NCBI GenBank assembly: GCA_963931865.1
Contig: OZ007513.1
Coordinates: 6,680,157-6,744,156, forward strand
Direction of reading: 5' to 3'
DNA: 64,000 nt
Source: Axinella damicornis
Lineage: Eukaryota; Porifera; Demospongiae; Axinellida; Axinellidae
Below are positions 55,014 to 64,000 of the stretch, one piece after another. The notes beneath the pieces were generated by a model, which did not search any database, was not told the origin of the DNA, and saw only the letters and a list, made by a program, of their open reading frames with translations. Position 1 is the stretch's first letter. Each line of letters begins with the position of its first letter. Both the position numbers and the translations under genes were made by a program.

Positions 55014-55118
55014 ACGTGGAGTGACTTTGTCCAGGAGGTGGATCCTGACATCATCACGGGATACAACATCATGAACTTTGACCTCCCATACCTGCTCAAC
55101 AGAGCAATGGCACTCAAG
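55014..55118 (+). CDS. POLD1: POLD1 exon with exonuclease motif II
   Basis: An acceptor CACACTAG and donor GTAACA frame 35 codons: [20 protein letters not shown], then [18 protein letters not shown]-x2-NFDLPYL is the Exo II motif of the 3'-5' proofreading domain, with the metal-binding Asp. The exon is intact, unlike the N-terminal piece. About 250 residues expected between the two are missing and no later POLD1 exon was found. Confidence 0.85.
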
Positions 55119-55166
55119 GTAACAATTGGAATAACTATGCAGCCTTAGTCTCAAACTGTACCAACC

Positions 55167-56110
55167 CAGTGGCGGATCCAGAAATTGAGAAAGGGGGTTC
55201 AGCTGGTTGGTTGGCACAGCGCACCGCCAAAGGCGTGTGCTGAGAGCTGTGAAGTGGTGATCAGTCCGCGCGAAGCGCGTGAATTTTTTTTTGCGTGTTC
55301 TTTTTAGCGATCAGGAAGCACTCTCATAGCATCTCTATGCATTCTGGACACGTTCCCAGAAGCAAAGATGATAGACTAAGTAACCAGTAGCTAAGTATTG
55401 CTGTCTGGAGTCACGTCGAGTGCTGCCATGTGGTACATTTGGACCGAATCAGACTGACTATGAATAGTGTATTTTGTAAATGTGTACTTGGAACTCACGT
55501 TGTTTGGATAAGAACATTTCCTGGTGCCTGTACAATTTGGAATCTTCGAAAATAATTAGTGTCCAGAGCTACCGCTTAATTGGATTAGTAGAAATTCCAG
55601 GAATTGAATTTCTACCGCTAGATTAGATGTACCGTTTTATTAGCATAAATACGGTACGCACCGTGGCGTAGCCAGGGTACTGAATTTGCCAGCCTGGGCA
55701 CTCTGCTCTCTTAAAAAAGCAGTCATGGGTGTGGCTGTTAGCTTCCTTCTTCTGCTCATCGTCGACGGATTACAAAATTGTAACAATGTTGGCATTCGAC
55801 GTGGTCAATGGTATCACACTATGGTCAATGCAGCATTCTACAGGGTGTAACAACACTGTATTTTCTAATTAAACGTATTTACAGAAACAAAATTCAAATT
55901 GTGTAGCAAGTGTAGACCTAGCTAGCCAAAGACTTATGTCTGCCTTCAGGCTTTCAGCATGCGAATGGTCAAGGTAGGTAAGTTGATCTTACATTTCAAA
56001 CATGCAGCATGCTTTACTGCCTTGCATTTAGCTACGATCTGATCAAATTCATTTTTCCTTGAAAGGGGGGTTCCATGGAACCCTCGGAACCCCCTCTGGA
56101 TCCACCACTG
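55167..56110. mobile_element. Inverted-repeat element with CAGTGGCGGATCCAGA ends
   Basis: The left end CAGTGGCGGATCCAGAAATT is mirrored by TCTGGATCCACCACTG at the right, with GGGGGTTC just inside both. CAACCC flanks both sides. No ORF inside. A non-autonomous DNA transposon; this end type is common in hAT-like miniature elements. Confidence 0.75.
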
Positions 56111-56177
56111 CAACCCGTTTTGTATATAGCTGACAGTTCAGTCAGTGAATGAGGCCAGTTTTTTTACTAACCTTTTC

Positions 56178-56400
56178 CCAGCCCCACGCCCAGCTTTTCG
56201 TTGCATGCAGTACGGAAAAGTTGGGAGGGCCTGGTACATTTCCTCGTGAGAGACGTCAAGAGTAGAAAGTCTGTAGACCTAAAATGAACGTGGGCGTACT
56301 GGGACTCAGAAGAGTGAAGGTACCAGGTATCATGCCGCACCTATCTAGCTACCAAGGGATGACTGTTGTATTCACTAAGGGTCGAGCGTGTAGATGGTTG

Positions 56401-56437
<37 letters not shown>
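56178..56437. repeat. Partial TAGCC-element interior followed by (AC)n
   Basis: CCCACGCCCAGCTTTTCGTT through GTGTAGATGGTTGAATAACA matches the interior of the 9.7- and 27.3-kb elements; it runs into an (AC)n tract at 56,404-56,437 where the other copies continue differently. Confidence 0.65.
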
Positions 56438-56439
<2 letters not shown>

Positions 56440-56699
56440 ATTATGTCAACCAATATGCAACTTGACCCTGTGTATATTTTGACCCTGTGTACTATTGGGC
56501 CATGCAAAGTAAATTCAGGGTTGTGACAGTTAATTGGAATGTTGTCATAATGACATAACATTGTAATAGGCCAAAGAGCTCACCCAGCTAATAGCCCATT
56601 CCCACTGCCACAATTTGATCACTTGCTGTAGCAAATACTGGTGGTGATAATGGCACAAGGCTACACAGCTCACATTGTATGGAACGCCATATGCGACAA

Positions 56700-56995
56700 A
56701 ATTATTTCATTTATAATCGACAAACTAGCTATTCCCGAAAATCGATTATCAGATGTCAATCTCTGGAAATCGAATTTGCTTTCACACAATATTCGGAAAT
56801 CGATATTTGGAAAGCGATCTTCGCGAATCGATCTTCGGAAATCTATTTTCTAATGGTAAATCTATATTTGGAAATTGATATTCGAAAATCGATACTCGTA
56901 AATCGATATTCGCGAATCGATCTTCGAGAAATCGTTATTCGCGAATCGATCTATGGGAAATCGATATTTGTATAGTAGGAAATCGATCTTGAGAT
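56700..56995. repeat. AATCGAT-rich degenerate tandem array
   Basis: About 16 units of the type GGAAATCGATATT/TTCGCGAATCGATC. Each contains the palindrome ATCGAT. No coding meaning. Confidence 0.85.
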
Positions 56996-57274
56996 CCAGA
57001 TCATGGTGACGTTGGTGACGTTGGTGTGTATAGCACGTAATCTCGTTCCCATACCATAGGTCGTGTGGGACCGAGGCATATAGCCCACTTGAGATGGCTA
57101 GTGTTTGTGAATGTGTTGTTGAAGTTAGCGAGGCTGCCCTACTTATGGTTAAAATGGGGTACTTCATAACACGCCTGGGGAACTTCACGGGCAGGCATGG
57201 TTATTAAAAAAGATCAAAGGTTGCTTCTAATAACCGGGGCTGTGAAGTTCCCCAGAGGTGTTTGAAGGCCTCAC

Positions 57275-57390
57275 CTGTTCAAGGATGGTCCATATTTCAC
57301 CTAATCTTTCTTTATCTGCTTCCTCATACTCCTCAATAACCATAAATAGGGCAGCCTCGCTAACTTCAATAACACACTCATCCATCTCAA
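57275..57390 (-). CDS. Acidic helical exon, unrecognised, with partial duplicates
   Basis: Acceptor ATAGCCCAG and donor GTGAGG enclose a frame reading EMDECVIEVSEAALFMVIEE, then YEEADKERLGEIWTILEQ. A 5'-truncated copy at 57,519-57,460 reads MVIEEYEEADVGEIWTIIEQ with the same donor. A third partial copy lies on the plus strand at about 57,100-57,150 (VVEVSEAALLMV). The family is unknown. Confidence 0.5.
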
Positions 57391-57903
57391 CTGGGCTATA
57401 TGCCTCGATCCCACACGTCCTATGGTATGAAGTTCCCCAGATGCGTTTGAAGGCCTCACCTGTTCAATGATGGTCCATATTTCACCTACATCTGCTTCCT
57501 CATACTCCTCAATAACCATAAGTAGGGTAGGCTACACAGCTCACATTGTGCTGTTGTCTGGAACCGGCACAATTGAGGCTTTACAACTGGCTATCCTCCA
57601 AATCAACAGGTGATGTGAACTGGGCGACTGTTGATCCATCCAAACTGCCATCGAATAGTGCCACAAACGCATGAAAAGTTGCTGATGCAGCAGTAGCACG
57701 GATGCCCGAACATGTGTGTTTGTGGGTGTGCGTGTGTGATGGTGTGTGTGTTGGTGGGGTGTGTTGGTATGTGCATGTGTGGTTGTGTGTTTTGTATTAT
57801 GTGCATGTGTTGTAGTTTGTGAGTGTGTATGTGCACGTGGTGGTGTGTGAGTGTGAGAGTGCGTGAGTGTAGCTTTGTGATCTACTCCATCCCGCCACTG
57901 CAG

Positions 57904-58320
57904 GTGCAGCTGCAACTAGTTTGACCACCCTCCATGCTGGTCTGAGTGGTGTGGAGGAGGCACAGAAGAAAGAGGAGCCCATTACTTGGAGGTGGAAGTG
58001 GTCAAGCAACAGATGGAGGCACACAAGGTGAGAGTTCAATGCCATCCCCAAATTCCTTCTGCCCCAGTTCCATACCACTTTCTCTCCCAGTTCCATACCA
58101 TCATACCGTTTCCTATGGAATAATTGCAAATGGCAGTACCTGTTATGGAACGGGTTTGGGACGCAAGCATCCTGATTCCCAACTTGCATGACCTGAATAG
58201 AGTTGCAACTGACATTATGAACTGGTAAAACAGTTGCCTGTACCGTAACTCATATATTTCCCCAGGATCGTCTGAAGGTATTGGCTGTCCCGGAGACCCG
58301 GCTAGATGATCTGGACACCC
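57904..58320 (+). pseudogene. Two exons of an unrecognised helical protein, one frameshift
   Basis: Exon one (57,904-58,027, acceptor CCACTGCAG, donor GTGAGA) reads AATSLTTLHAGLSGVEEAQK and KEEP, then, one frame over, HYLEVEVVKQQMEAHK. Exon two (from 58,266, acceptor TTTCCCCAG) continues DRLKVLAVPETRLDDLDTP. The joined helix is charged and coiled-coil-like. The frame change inside exon one suggests decay. After it, a CCCAATGCTCCCC tandem repeat (58,318-58,378) begins. Confidence 0.4.
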
Positions 58321-59465
58321 CCCAATGCTCCCCACCCCCCACCCAATGCTCCCCGCCCCCCCAATGCTCCCACCCCGCCCCTAGCTATACCTGAACTTAC
58401 CCTATAAGGTAAGGTATAGCTAGGATTAGGTAAGGTAGGGCTCTCCTAGCCTTAACCTAATCCGCGCTAAACCTACCTGAATGACTAAGTTCGAATTTGC
58501 CGCTCCTTTTATACCAGGCAAAAGCCTCTCTAGGACACTGTCATTTGATTGGTTGGCATCCACCGTATAACTTAACGCGGGAACCGGAAATGCTTTTGAT
58601 TGGTTGGAAAGTACAACCTCAGATTTTGGCGGCAAAACACCAATGGCGAGCTGGCTGCTTCTCTGTCATTTTCTGATACTGCTCACCTCTTCTGGTAAGT
58701 CTTCTGCAGCTGGCACCACCTTTCTTACTGTCGTTGCAGTTGACTATCCTCGTTCCCAGGCCGGCCACCGCCCAGCTTTTCGCCATTATATATTATTAAT
58801 ATAATGCGGTTTATGCTTAGAGGGTCACAATTTAGTCTAGCTGTTCGCGTGTGGGAGAAGGAGGCTAGCTAGCAGTTGACTGCGCAAGGAGACTAACTGG
58901 AGCCCAGACCCCATGCCGCGATGGCTAGTTTGATTCTGTACCGTCGGAGGAGGGGACGTAGTCTCGCGAGCCAGCCTCTCGCCACACCCCTTTAGTGGGT
59001 GTGACCCGCGAGACTCGAGGAGACCAGTTTGTGTGGCTGCTGAGTGACCATAGGCTCGAGACTAAATTTGTAAGTGACGATGGAGAAGGAGAGGAAGGGG
59101 GGAACAGACTCCCTAGTATTCTTGAGGCTAGTCCGAACAACTTCATAAGTCTGCTTTAATAAGCATTTCTCGAGGATGGGGAAAGTACAAGTGTGAAGTC
59201 CTGCATTCTGTGGATGACTTGTTGCCCTGGTTTTGCTAGAGTCCTGAAGTACCTGCCACTATAAATGCCATCCACCAGCTGCAGTTTCTTCAGGAGGAGA
59301 TAACACAGTAGGCAGATCCTGTGAAGATGGATTCCTATGCATAAAGTGATGCTAAAATGAGTGAGTGAGTAGTTGGGATAACTGGCTAGTGGAGTGGATA
59401 ATGAAGAGGTCACTAAAATATGCCAGCTGCAACTGTGTCACAATCCACCCATGACAGTGTGACCA

Positions 59466-60021
59466 TAGCCTCGTTCCCAGGCCCCGTCCAAGTCGGAAAG
59501 GGGCCTGGTAGCGCTTTCGTATAATATTATCTGTCGACTATGCCTCACAAATTCAAAAGGAGCCAATCAGACTTCAGAACGAAACCACGCGCGAACGCGA
59601 TCCCTTCACGTGAGACAAAAGTGTTGACTAGTATTATAAAGCGGACCATGTAGATCGTTATAGAGCTTACATTGCCACTCCAGACTTTGGCACCCTTGTC
59701 TCTTTCCTTTGTGAAGAAGTGCTGTCGCGTTTTTGGGAGATGGCTGGACAATCGAAATTGGAGAGCGCTGTTTACGCATACTGGTCATCGCGACAAACTT
59801 CCCGATCATCTATCGGCACTAACTGGAGTCCCGATCAACCAATATAACGTGAAACAACTCTCTCTCAGGACATTAGTCTTTGTGACGGTGATAGTCAGCT
59901 GAGATGAAGTGTGTCCTACCGTAGCACGCGTTTGATGACGTGTACAGCAGCGACAGATTTAACATGGAAGTACTACCAGGCTTCTTTTCGATTTCTCGTA
60001 TGGGGCCTGGGAACGAGGCTA
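59466..60021. mobile_element. TAGCC-type element, 556 bp, 10-bp target duplication
   Basis: Left end TAGCCTCGTTCCCAGGCCCC, right end GGGGCCTGGGAACGAGGCTA. AGTGTGACCA is repeated exactly on both sides (59,456-59,465; 60,022-60,031). The interior differs from that of the other members and has no convincing gene. Confidence 0.85.
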
Positions 60022-60031
60022 AGTGTGACCA

Positions 60032-61741
60032 GACACAACTGCCTATGACCATTGCATTAATCCACCGTGACTGTATGACTTTTGTTGGTAACCCACACCC
60101 ACACCTTCATTGTATATGGGGTCACAATCACTGCATGGTTGCAGCTCTAAGTGTGGTGCCAATGACCACCACTTGTAGCTGAGGAAGTGGGTGGGTAGTA
60201 TTTTAATGTCACTGCATGTTCATGGGTAGTCTAGCCGCTATCCCCTCTCCGCCCGCCGGTTCAAGCGGGTGTGAGGTGAAGCCGCACATGGAGGGCGGAG
60301 AGGGTTTAGCAAACATTGGGTTTCAACTGACCAATCAGAAGCTAGCATGCAATCAGCCTGGCAAAGGGAGCCTACGCTCGAGCCAGACTAGTCCAACCTG
60401 GATGCCACCAGGGGTACAGAACACGTCCTCAGCTCTAGATGGCACTTCACCAGTTCACAACATGTAATTGGCATTCCAGAGAAGTGTGATCTAGAGTAAT
60501 GTTTGCTAGACCCTCTCCACCTTTCGCATACGGCTTTGCTACACTGATCCATGGGATGTGATGGCCTATAGAACAATGTTTGTATTATGATCCTAACTCC
60601 ATTGTGACTCATTCACTACGGTAAGCATCTCAAAAATTAACACCGCCCTTCAGAACGTTTTTCCAACTCACATTTACATGACAGCTTCACTGCAAAGTGG
60701 AAAGCTTCTTACGAATAGCACTCGGCTTGTGCATATATCAAAAACAAATTGCGAAACTTCACTTACAGATCCTAAAGCTTCACTGAAACTTTCACAAGAG
60801 TAACTAGCTGTAGATACAGGACTGGACAGGCATCGTCGTCGTCAAAGTTACTCAGTGATTGCACCGTCTGCATGCGAGTCCGTCTGGGCCACTTCAACTT
60901 CTGAGTATTCCTGCGTAGACCACACCTACAGGCACTCCTCTATGCAGGAGAATTGCAGAAAAAGCCGAATACGAAACTTCAAAATTTAATGGTCCCGGCT
61001 TCTCTGGTGTTTGTTTTCAGTGGGATGCAGCACAGCAGCTGTACGGTAACTTGATTTACATATGCATCAATTGGTGGTCTTTACACTGGCTGTACCATGC
61101 ATCCAAGTGCAGGTGTAATGTTATTATTATTGACAAATCAGATTTGTGTTTACTGTAACTAGTCAGATAATTATAGTGGTCATTTAGACTGTTCACTCAT
61201 GGATAATATAGAGCACGGGGAGCTGGATTAGTAGGGTGCGCGCCACCCTATTCATTCCCAATGTACGTAATGTCAGCACAGCCTTTTGATTGAATACTGG
61301 TTTTGCTGGTTTTTTGTTGTACCTCTGGTGCTGCACAGGGACTGCCTCTGGGGCTCACCTCTTGTACCGTCGGATCAGCCTTCAGTGGTAAGTTTTAATC
61401 CTGAGTCGTAGATAAAAGCATGCTTGGGCTGTCCAAAAATACCGAACGTATCCCTGAAATTGTGATACCCGTGTAATGTTGCACCTCTGGTGCCACACGG
61501 AAACCGTTCTGAGGCTTACCTTCATATCGTTCCATCGATGTTGAACTGGTGTATGCCCAAAGCGGCAACTTTCACTCCTGAGTAACAACTGGTAATGGCA
61601 GACTTGACGCAAAACCCGCTTTCAATCCCGTAAACGCACGTTTCCAGTCTAGTTCCGCGTGCTGTATTATCCATGGTTCACTTGAGTGCATTCTGATACC
61701 CACTTTGACGTCAGAATTTACCCATCCATCTGTACCTGCAG
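60032..61741. other. Stretch without recognised genes
   Basis: A GC-rich inverted repeat (CCCTCTCCGCCC with GGGCGGAGAGGG) is at about 60,242-60,305. Two similar segments (CACCTCTGGTGC-CACA...) at about 61,320 and 61,480 form a weak direct repeat. Confidence 0.45.
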
Positions 61742-61842
61742 TCCCTGTCCACTTCCCTTTCCATGAGGAAGCTACTTTGGAGATTGGCAGCCCACCCGGA
61801 GGAGACGCTGTTACAGACCATCACCAAGGCATGCCTTATCAG
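61742..61842 (+). CDS. VWA8: VWA8 exon: helical region before the third AAA module
   Basis: Acceptor GTACCTGCAG and donor GTCAGA frame SLSTSLSMRKLLWRLAAHPE and then ETLLQTITKACLIR. This matches the VWA8 segment S-L-S-x-RQLLRI...P-x-E-x-L-x-x-A-TKACL-R. The frame is intact. It is the last VWA8 exon before the window ends, placing the remainder of the gene to the right. Confidence 0.85.
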
Positions 61843-62094
61843 GTCAGAGGAGTGAGTACGATTGGTAGCTGGTAGATGTGGAAGTTTGGGTTATACGTAG
61901 TGTAGTGCCAGACTTGCAACATCGCAAGCTCATCACATGTTAAGATTTTAACACGTGTGTGTGTGTGTGCGTGACGGAAGTGGGATGTTGGTGGGGCGGG
62001 ACTATACTAGTGACGCGTGACCTCATACTTAAATTTACTGAACCTCAAACTCTGCCAAGAATGTTCAAGAGCATTGGGCATGGCTGGAACAGCT

Positions 62095-62445
62095 GGGGCT
62101 ACAAGCTGATGCAATCGGGGAGCAGCAGTCGAAGCGGACAGCCACAGTTGATGCAGACGCAATCAGGGAGCAGCAGCCGAAGTGGACACAATCGGGGAGC
62201 AGTTGAAGCAGACGCAACCGATATTGGGGAGCAGCAGCTGAAGCAGACGCAAGCGGTGAGCAGCAGCTGAAGCAGACGCAAGCAAACAGTGAGCAGCAGT
62301 TGAAGCGGATCGGAGCACCAGCTGAAGCGGACACAATCAGGGAGCAGCAGCTCTGCACAGAGAGCTGTCTGGCGCCTGATTACTCACATAGGAGAACGAG
62401 GGGGAATGTAGCTGAGCGAGCGAAGTGAACGAAGCCACTTGTAAG
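62095..62445. repeat. GCAGCAGCTGAAGC minisatellite with border
   Basis: About eight units, reverse orientation to the 29.4-kb array, followed by the same border sequence seen at 48.3 and (reversed) 29.3 kb. Confidence 0.85.
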
Positions 62446-62499
62446 AACAATTACTGAATGAAGTTGACAACTAAACTAGTATTGTGAACAATGTGAATC

Positions 62500-62665
62500 T
62501 TGTCCTAACTGGTTATTGGAAGGCTCATATTGGATATTGACTAGGTTAATTGGCATGCTATGTCAACTCATCAATAGTACTCTTGTTAGCAGCTTACAGC
62601 CATACAGACCTTTGCAGGTTGGTCTGTGCTAATTCAGAGACCCCACGTAGCTATCTACCTTTGAC
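62500..62665. mobile_element. Internally deleted copy of the 19.74-20.91 kb element
   Basis: GGTTATTGGAAGGCTCAT and ATTGACTAGGTTAA (as at 19.75 kb) are joined directly to ATTGGCATGCTATGTCAACT (as at 20.76 kb). Confidence 0.65.
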
Positions 62666-62801
62666 TCTGGACAACCAACCTGCAAATGTCTGTACAGTGC
62701 AGACAAGAACTGGTTATTGAAATAGTAGCCAATAATTGACTGGCAGTGAAAATTACAGGTTGATAACCGATTATTGAATACAAGTTCACAAGAAACCAAC
62801 C

Positions 62802-63032
62802 TCATTGTATGTTAGCTGCCAAGTGTTTGATGTCGTCAGGGGGCAGGACAAGGTTCGATGCACACGTGTTGGCGTTCTTGAAATTCCCTGAGTGGACACT
62901 CGGATTTGGTGACTCGTGAGTATATGTAAACATGGCATTGGCAGCTCTGAAATCTTCCCGCCCGCAGTATGACCCAACTGCAGATGATGAACCTGATGAA
63001 TGCGTGTGTGTGTGTTGTCTATGGGATGCCAT
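62802..63032 (-). CDS. Unrecognised exon, possible gene part
   Basis: From ATG 63,032 the frame reads MASHRQHTHTHSSGSSSAVG and on to FKNANTCASNLVLPPDDIKH before a stop at 62,802. The HTHTH part is a coding (CA)n repeat. It could be a first or terminal exon; splice sites were not resolved. No domain recognised. Confidence 0.35.
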   Translation of the reverse strand: MASHRQHTHTHSSGSSSAVGSYCGREDFRAANAMFTYTHESPNPSVHSGNFKNANTCASNLVLPPDDIKHLAANIQ

Positions 63033-63089
63033 TTTGCGAAGTTTTGAGGTTATATAGCAATCAAGATGTGACAATTGTGAATTTGAAGT

Positions 63090-63510
63090 TTATGGGGTAC
63101 ATTCCTGAGAGAGAAGAACACAACTACATAATATGACGTCTTCATCTGCAGTGATCAGCATTCTCTCATGAAATCTGTCTCCTTTCACCGTTCCTTCAGC
63201 CAACAACACCTTCAGAAGACACAGCAAGTATGGCATGGTATCGTAGCCCTCTAGCTGATCAATATTCTGTGATGAACTGGAGGCATGCCACTCAGGCTGT
63301 GTCCACACTTCCACGCACTTTTTGGCCACAGCTCTGTCCACACAAACGTTACTGATGGAGATGTCAGCCATGAAGTTGGCTTCTGATCTCTGTATAGCAA
63401 CATTACTGCCTGCTACATCCCATAAACATTCTGGGAAGCCTTTTATACAATGGCACACTCGTGCCTGTTGTCTCTCTTGATCATATCGTTTGCATAGCTC
63501 TTTGTGTTGA
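63090..63510 (-). CDS. Unrecognised large exon
   Basis: An open frame of about 138 codons reads HKELCKRYDQERQQARVCHC, IKGFPECLWDVAGSNVAIQR, CVDRAVAKKCVEVWTQPEWH, QLEGYDTMPYLLCLLKVLLA and so on to LSQECTP. Composition and even codon usage are those of a real protein exon, with several Cys and Trp. No family is recognised. Together with 63,802-64,000 on the same strand it probably belongs to one gene whose start lies outside the window. Confidence 0.5.
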
Positions 63511-63801
63511 AGAATCAGCTAAGTACAAGGAAGTTGTTGTACTTAGCTGTTCAGCAGCTAGTGTGTAGGCATGTTCTTCAGGAACACTATTAATTAAACA
63601 TTATGGGAAGTTGGAACAGTCCTGGCAAAGTGGGTTATCGCTTTGGAGGAATCTTCAGTTAACATGATACATCTTATTGGTTATTAGTGGAGTGCCTCGA
63701 ATAGCTCACAGCCTCAAAATGAATCTGTAAGACATAATCAACATTAGAATGATGACATCCTGGCTGTGCGATCCACCAACCTGTGAAATATGTGAGGCTA
63801 T

Positions 63802-64000
63802 TCAACTGAAGACAGCCTTTTCATGTGGTTTGTCAAACGAGCATGCAATGTGGTCCCTGACACGTTGCCACGATTGTGCCAAATGAATCTTGCGTGCTAG
63901 TAAGAGCTTTCTAGCGGCCTCTTTATCAATAGCCTCTCCCGAACCTGGGATATCTGCATCACTCCAATCGGTAACAATTCCTATCGGTGGATGGCCAGGT
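63802..64000 (-). CDS. Partial unrecognised reading frame running off the window
   Basis: Open from the window edge to TGA at 63,802: GHPPIGIVTDWSDADIPGSG, then EAARKLLLARKIHLAQSWQR and VRDHIACSFDKPHEKAVFS. Helical and basic. It may be an exon upstream of 63,510 in the same minus-strand gene; the stop would then be spliced out. Confidence 0.4.
   Translation of the reverse strand, partial: PGHPPIGIVTDWSDADIPGSGEAIDKEAARKLLLARKIHLAQSWQRVRDHIACSFDKPHEKAVFS

Larger units (their letters stand above)
7566..61842 (+). other. VWA8: Span of the VWA8 locus visible in the window (discontinuous exons)
   Basis: VWA8 is a large AAA+ ATPase with several AAA modules and a C-terminal von Willebrand A domain, reported in mitochondria. 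Six exons on the plus strand match successive parts of its N-terminal AAA region in the correct order: 7566-7733, 8161-8319, 12817-12903, 15275-15352, 53219-53380 and 61742-61842, plus a doubtful one at 16016-16123. The 5' end lies before the window or is unrecognised, and the 3' part lies beyond it. Several expected segments are missing, especially the stretch following the second Walker A motif. The 38-kb interval between 15.35 and 53.2 kb holds the non-LTR element, the integrase transposons and the minus-strand Death-domain locus. Whether the gene is expressed cannot be judged from sequence. Confidence 0.7.

Noticed and set aside
60242..60305. GC-rich inverted repeat as a terminator or RNA gene
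   Set aside because: Terminators of this type are bacterial; here it is better read as a small foldback, without further support.
1..64000. tRNA, rRNA or other known RNA genes
   Set aside because: Scanned by eye for tRNA-like arms and rRNA blocks and none was convincing; a covariance-model search would be needed to exclude small or divergent RNAs.

Overview
This is eukaryotic, almost certainly metazoan, DNA. Coding sequence occurs as short exons with GT/AG borders, intergenic and intronic space is packed with transposon remains and minisatellites, and the recognisable host exons belong to animal or general eukaryotic families (VWA8, POLD1, Death domains). The transposon mix (hAT/TTF zinc finger fragments, a one-ORF non-LTR element, a gypsy integrase tail joined to a C48-like protease, foldback elements) reminds me of sponge or other early-branching animal genomes. 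I regard a demosponge as the most likely source, but that is an inference.

Host genes. A plus-strand VWA8 gene (von Willebrand A domain protein 8, an AAA+ ATPase) runs through the window: collinear exons lie at 7.57, 8.16, 12.82, 15.28, 53.22 and 61.74 kb, with a weaker candidate at 16.02 kb. Expected exons in between were not found, one exon lacks a conserved block and one is frameshifted, so the gene is either highly derived or decaying. Inside it, at 53.85-55.12 kb, sit same-strand pieces of POLD1 (DNA polymerase delta catalytic subunit) with a stop and frameshifts. A minus-strand Death-domain locus occupies about 44.4-49.8 kb. Spliced but unrecognised exons are at 3.2-3.5, 28.7/30.7, 57.3-57.5, 57.9-58.3 and 62.8-64.0 kb.

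Mobile DNA. 4.5-6.25 kb: a broken hAT element carrying palindromic minisatellites. 16.5-17.3 kb: gypsy-type integrase C-terminus followed by a C48/Ulp1-like protease relic. 21.2-25.8 kb: an apparently intact 1.45 k-residue non-LTR retrotransposon ORF sitting between oppositely oriented minisatellite arms. 34.0-43.7 kb: the most striking region, a nest of DNA transposons. Element B (34.74-43.07 kb) has about 0.8-kb inverted repeats made of ~31-bp tandem units. It is interrupted by element C (34.76-37.66 kb), whose inverted repeats are made of ~20-bp units and which encodes an intron-containing, IS3-like DDE integrase. B's right end is capped by a short element, A2, with a sister copy A1 at 34.0 kb. 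B itself carries the broken remains of a related integrase. Across the window, hairpin elements bounded by TAGCCTCG...CGAGGCTA repeatedly show 9-10 bp target duplications.

Layout: 0-7 kb repeats, unrecognised exons and hAT remains; 7.5-16 kb VWA8 exons among nested inverted-repeat elements; 16-21 kb retroelement and transposase fragments; 21-26 kb non-LTR element; 26-33 kb minisatellites and hairpin elements; 34-43.7 kb nested integrase transposons; 44-50 kb Death-domain locus; 51-56 kb transposon fragments, VWA8 and POLD1 pieces; 56-64 kb simple repeats, duplicated exons, the last VWA8 exon and an unrecognised minus-strand gene. No rRNA, tRNA or CRISPR array was seen.
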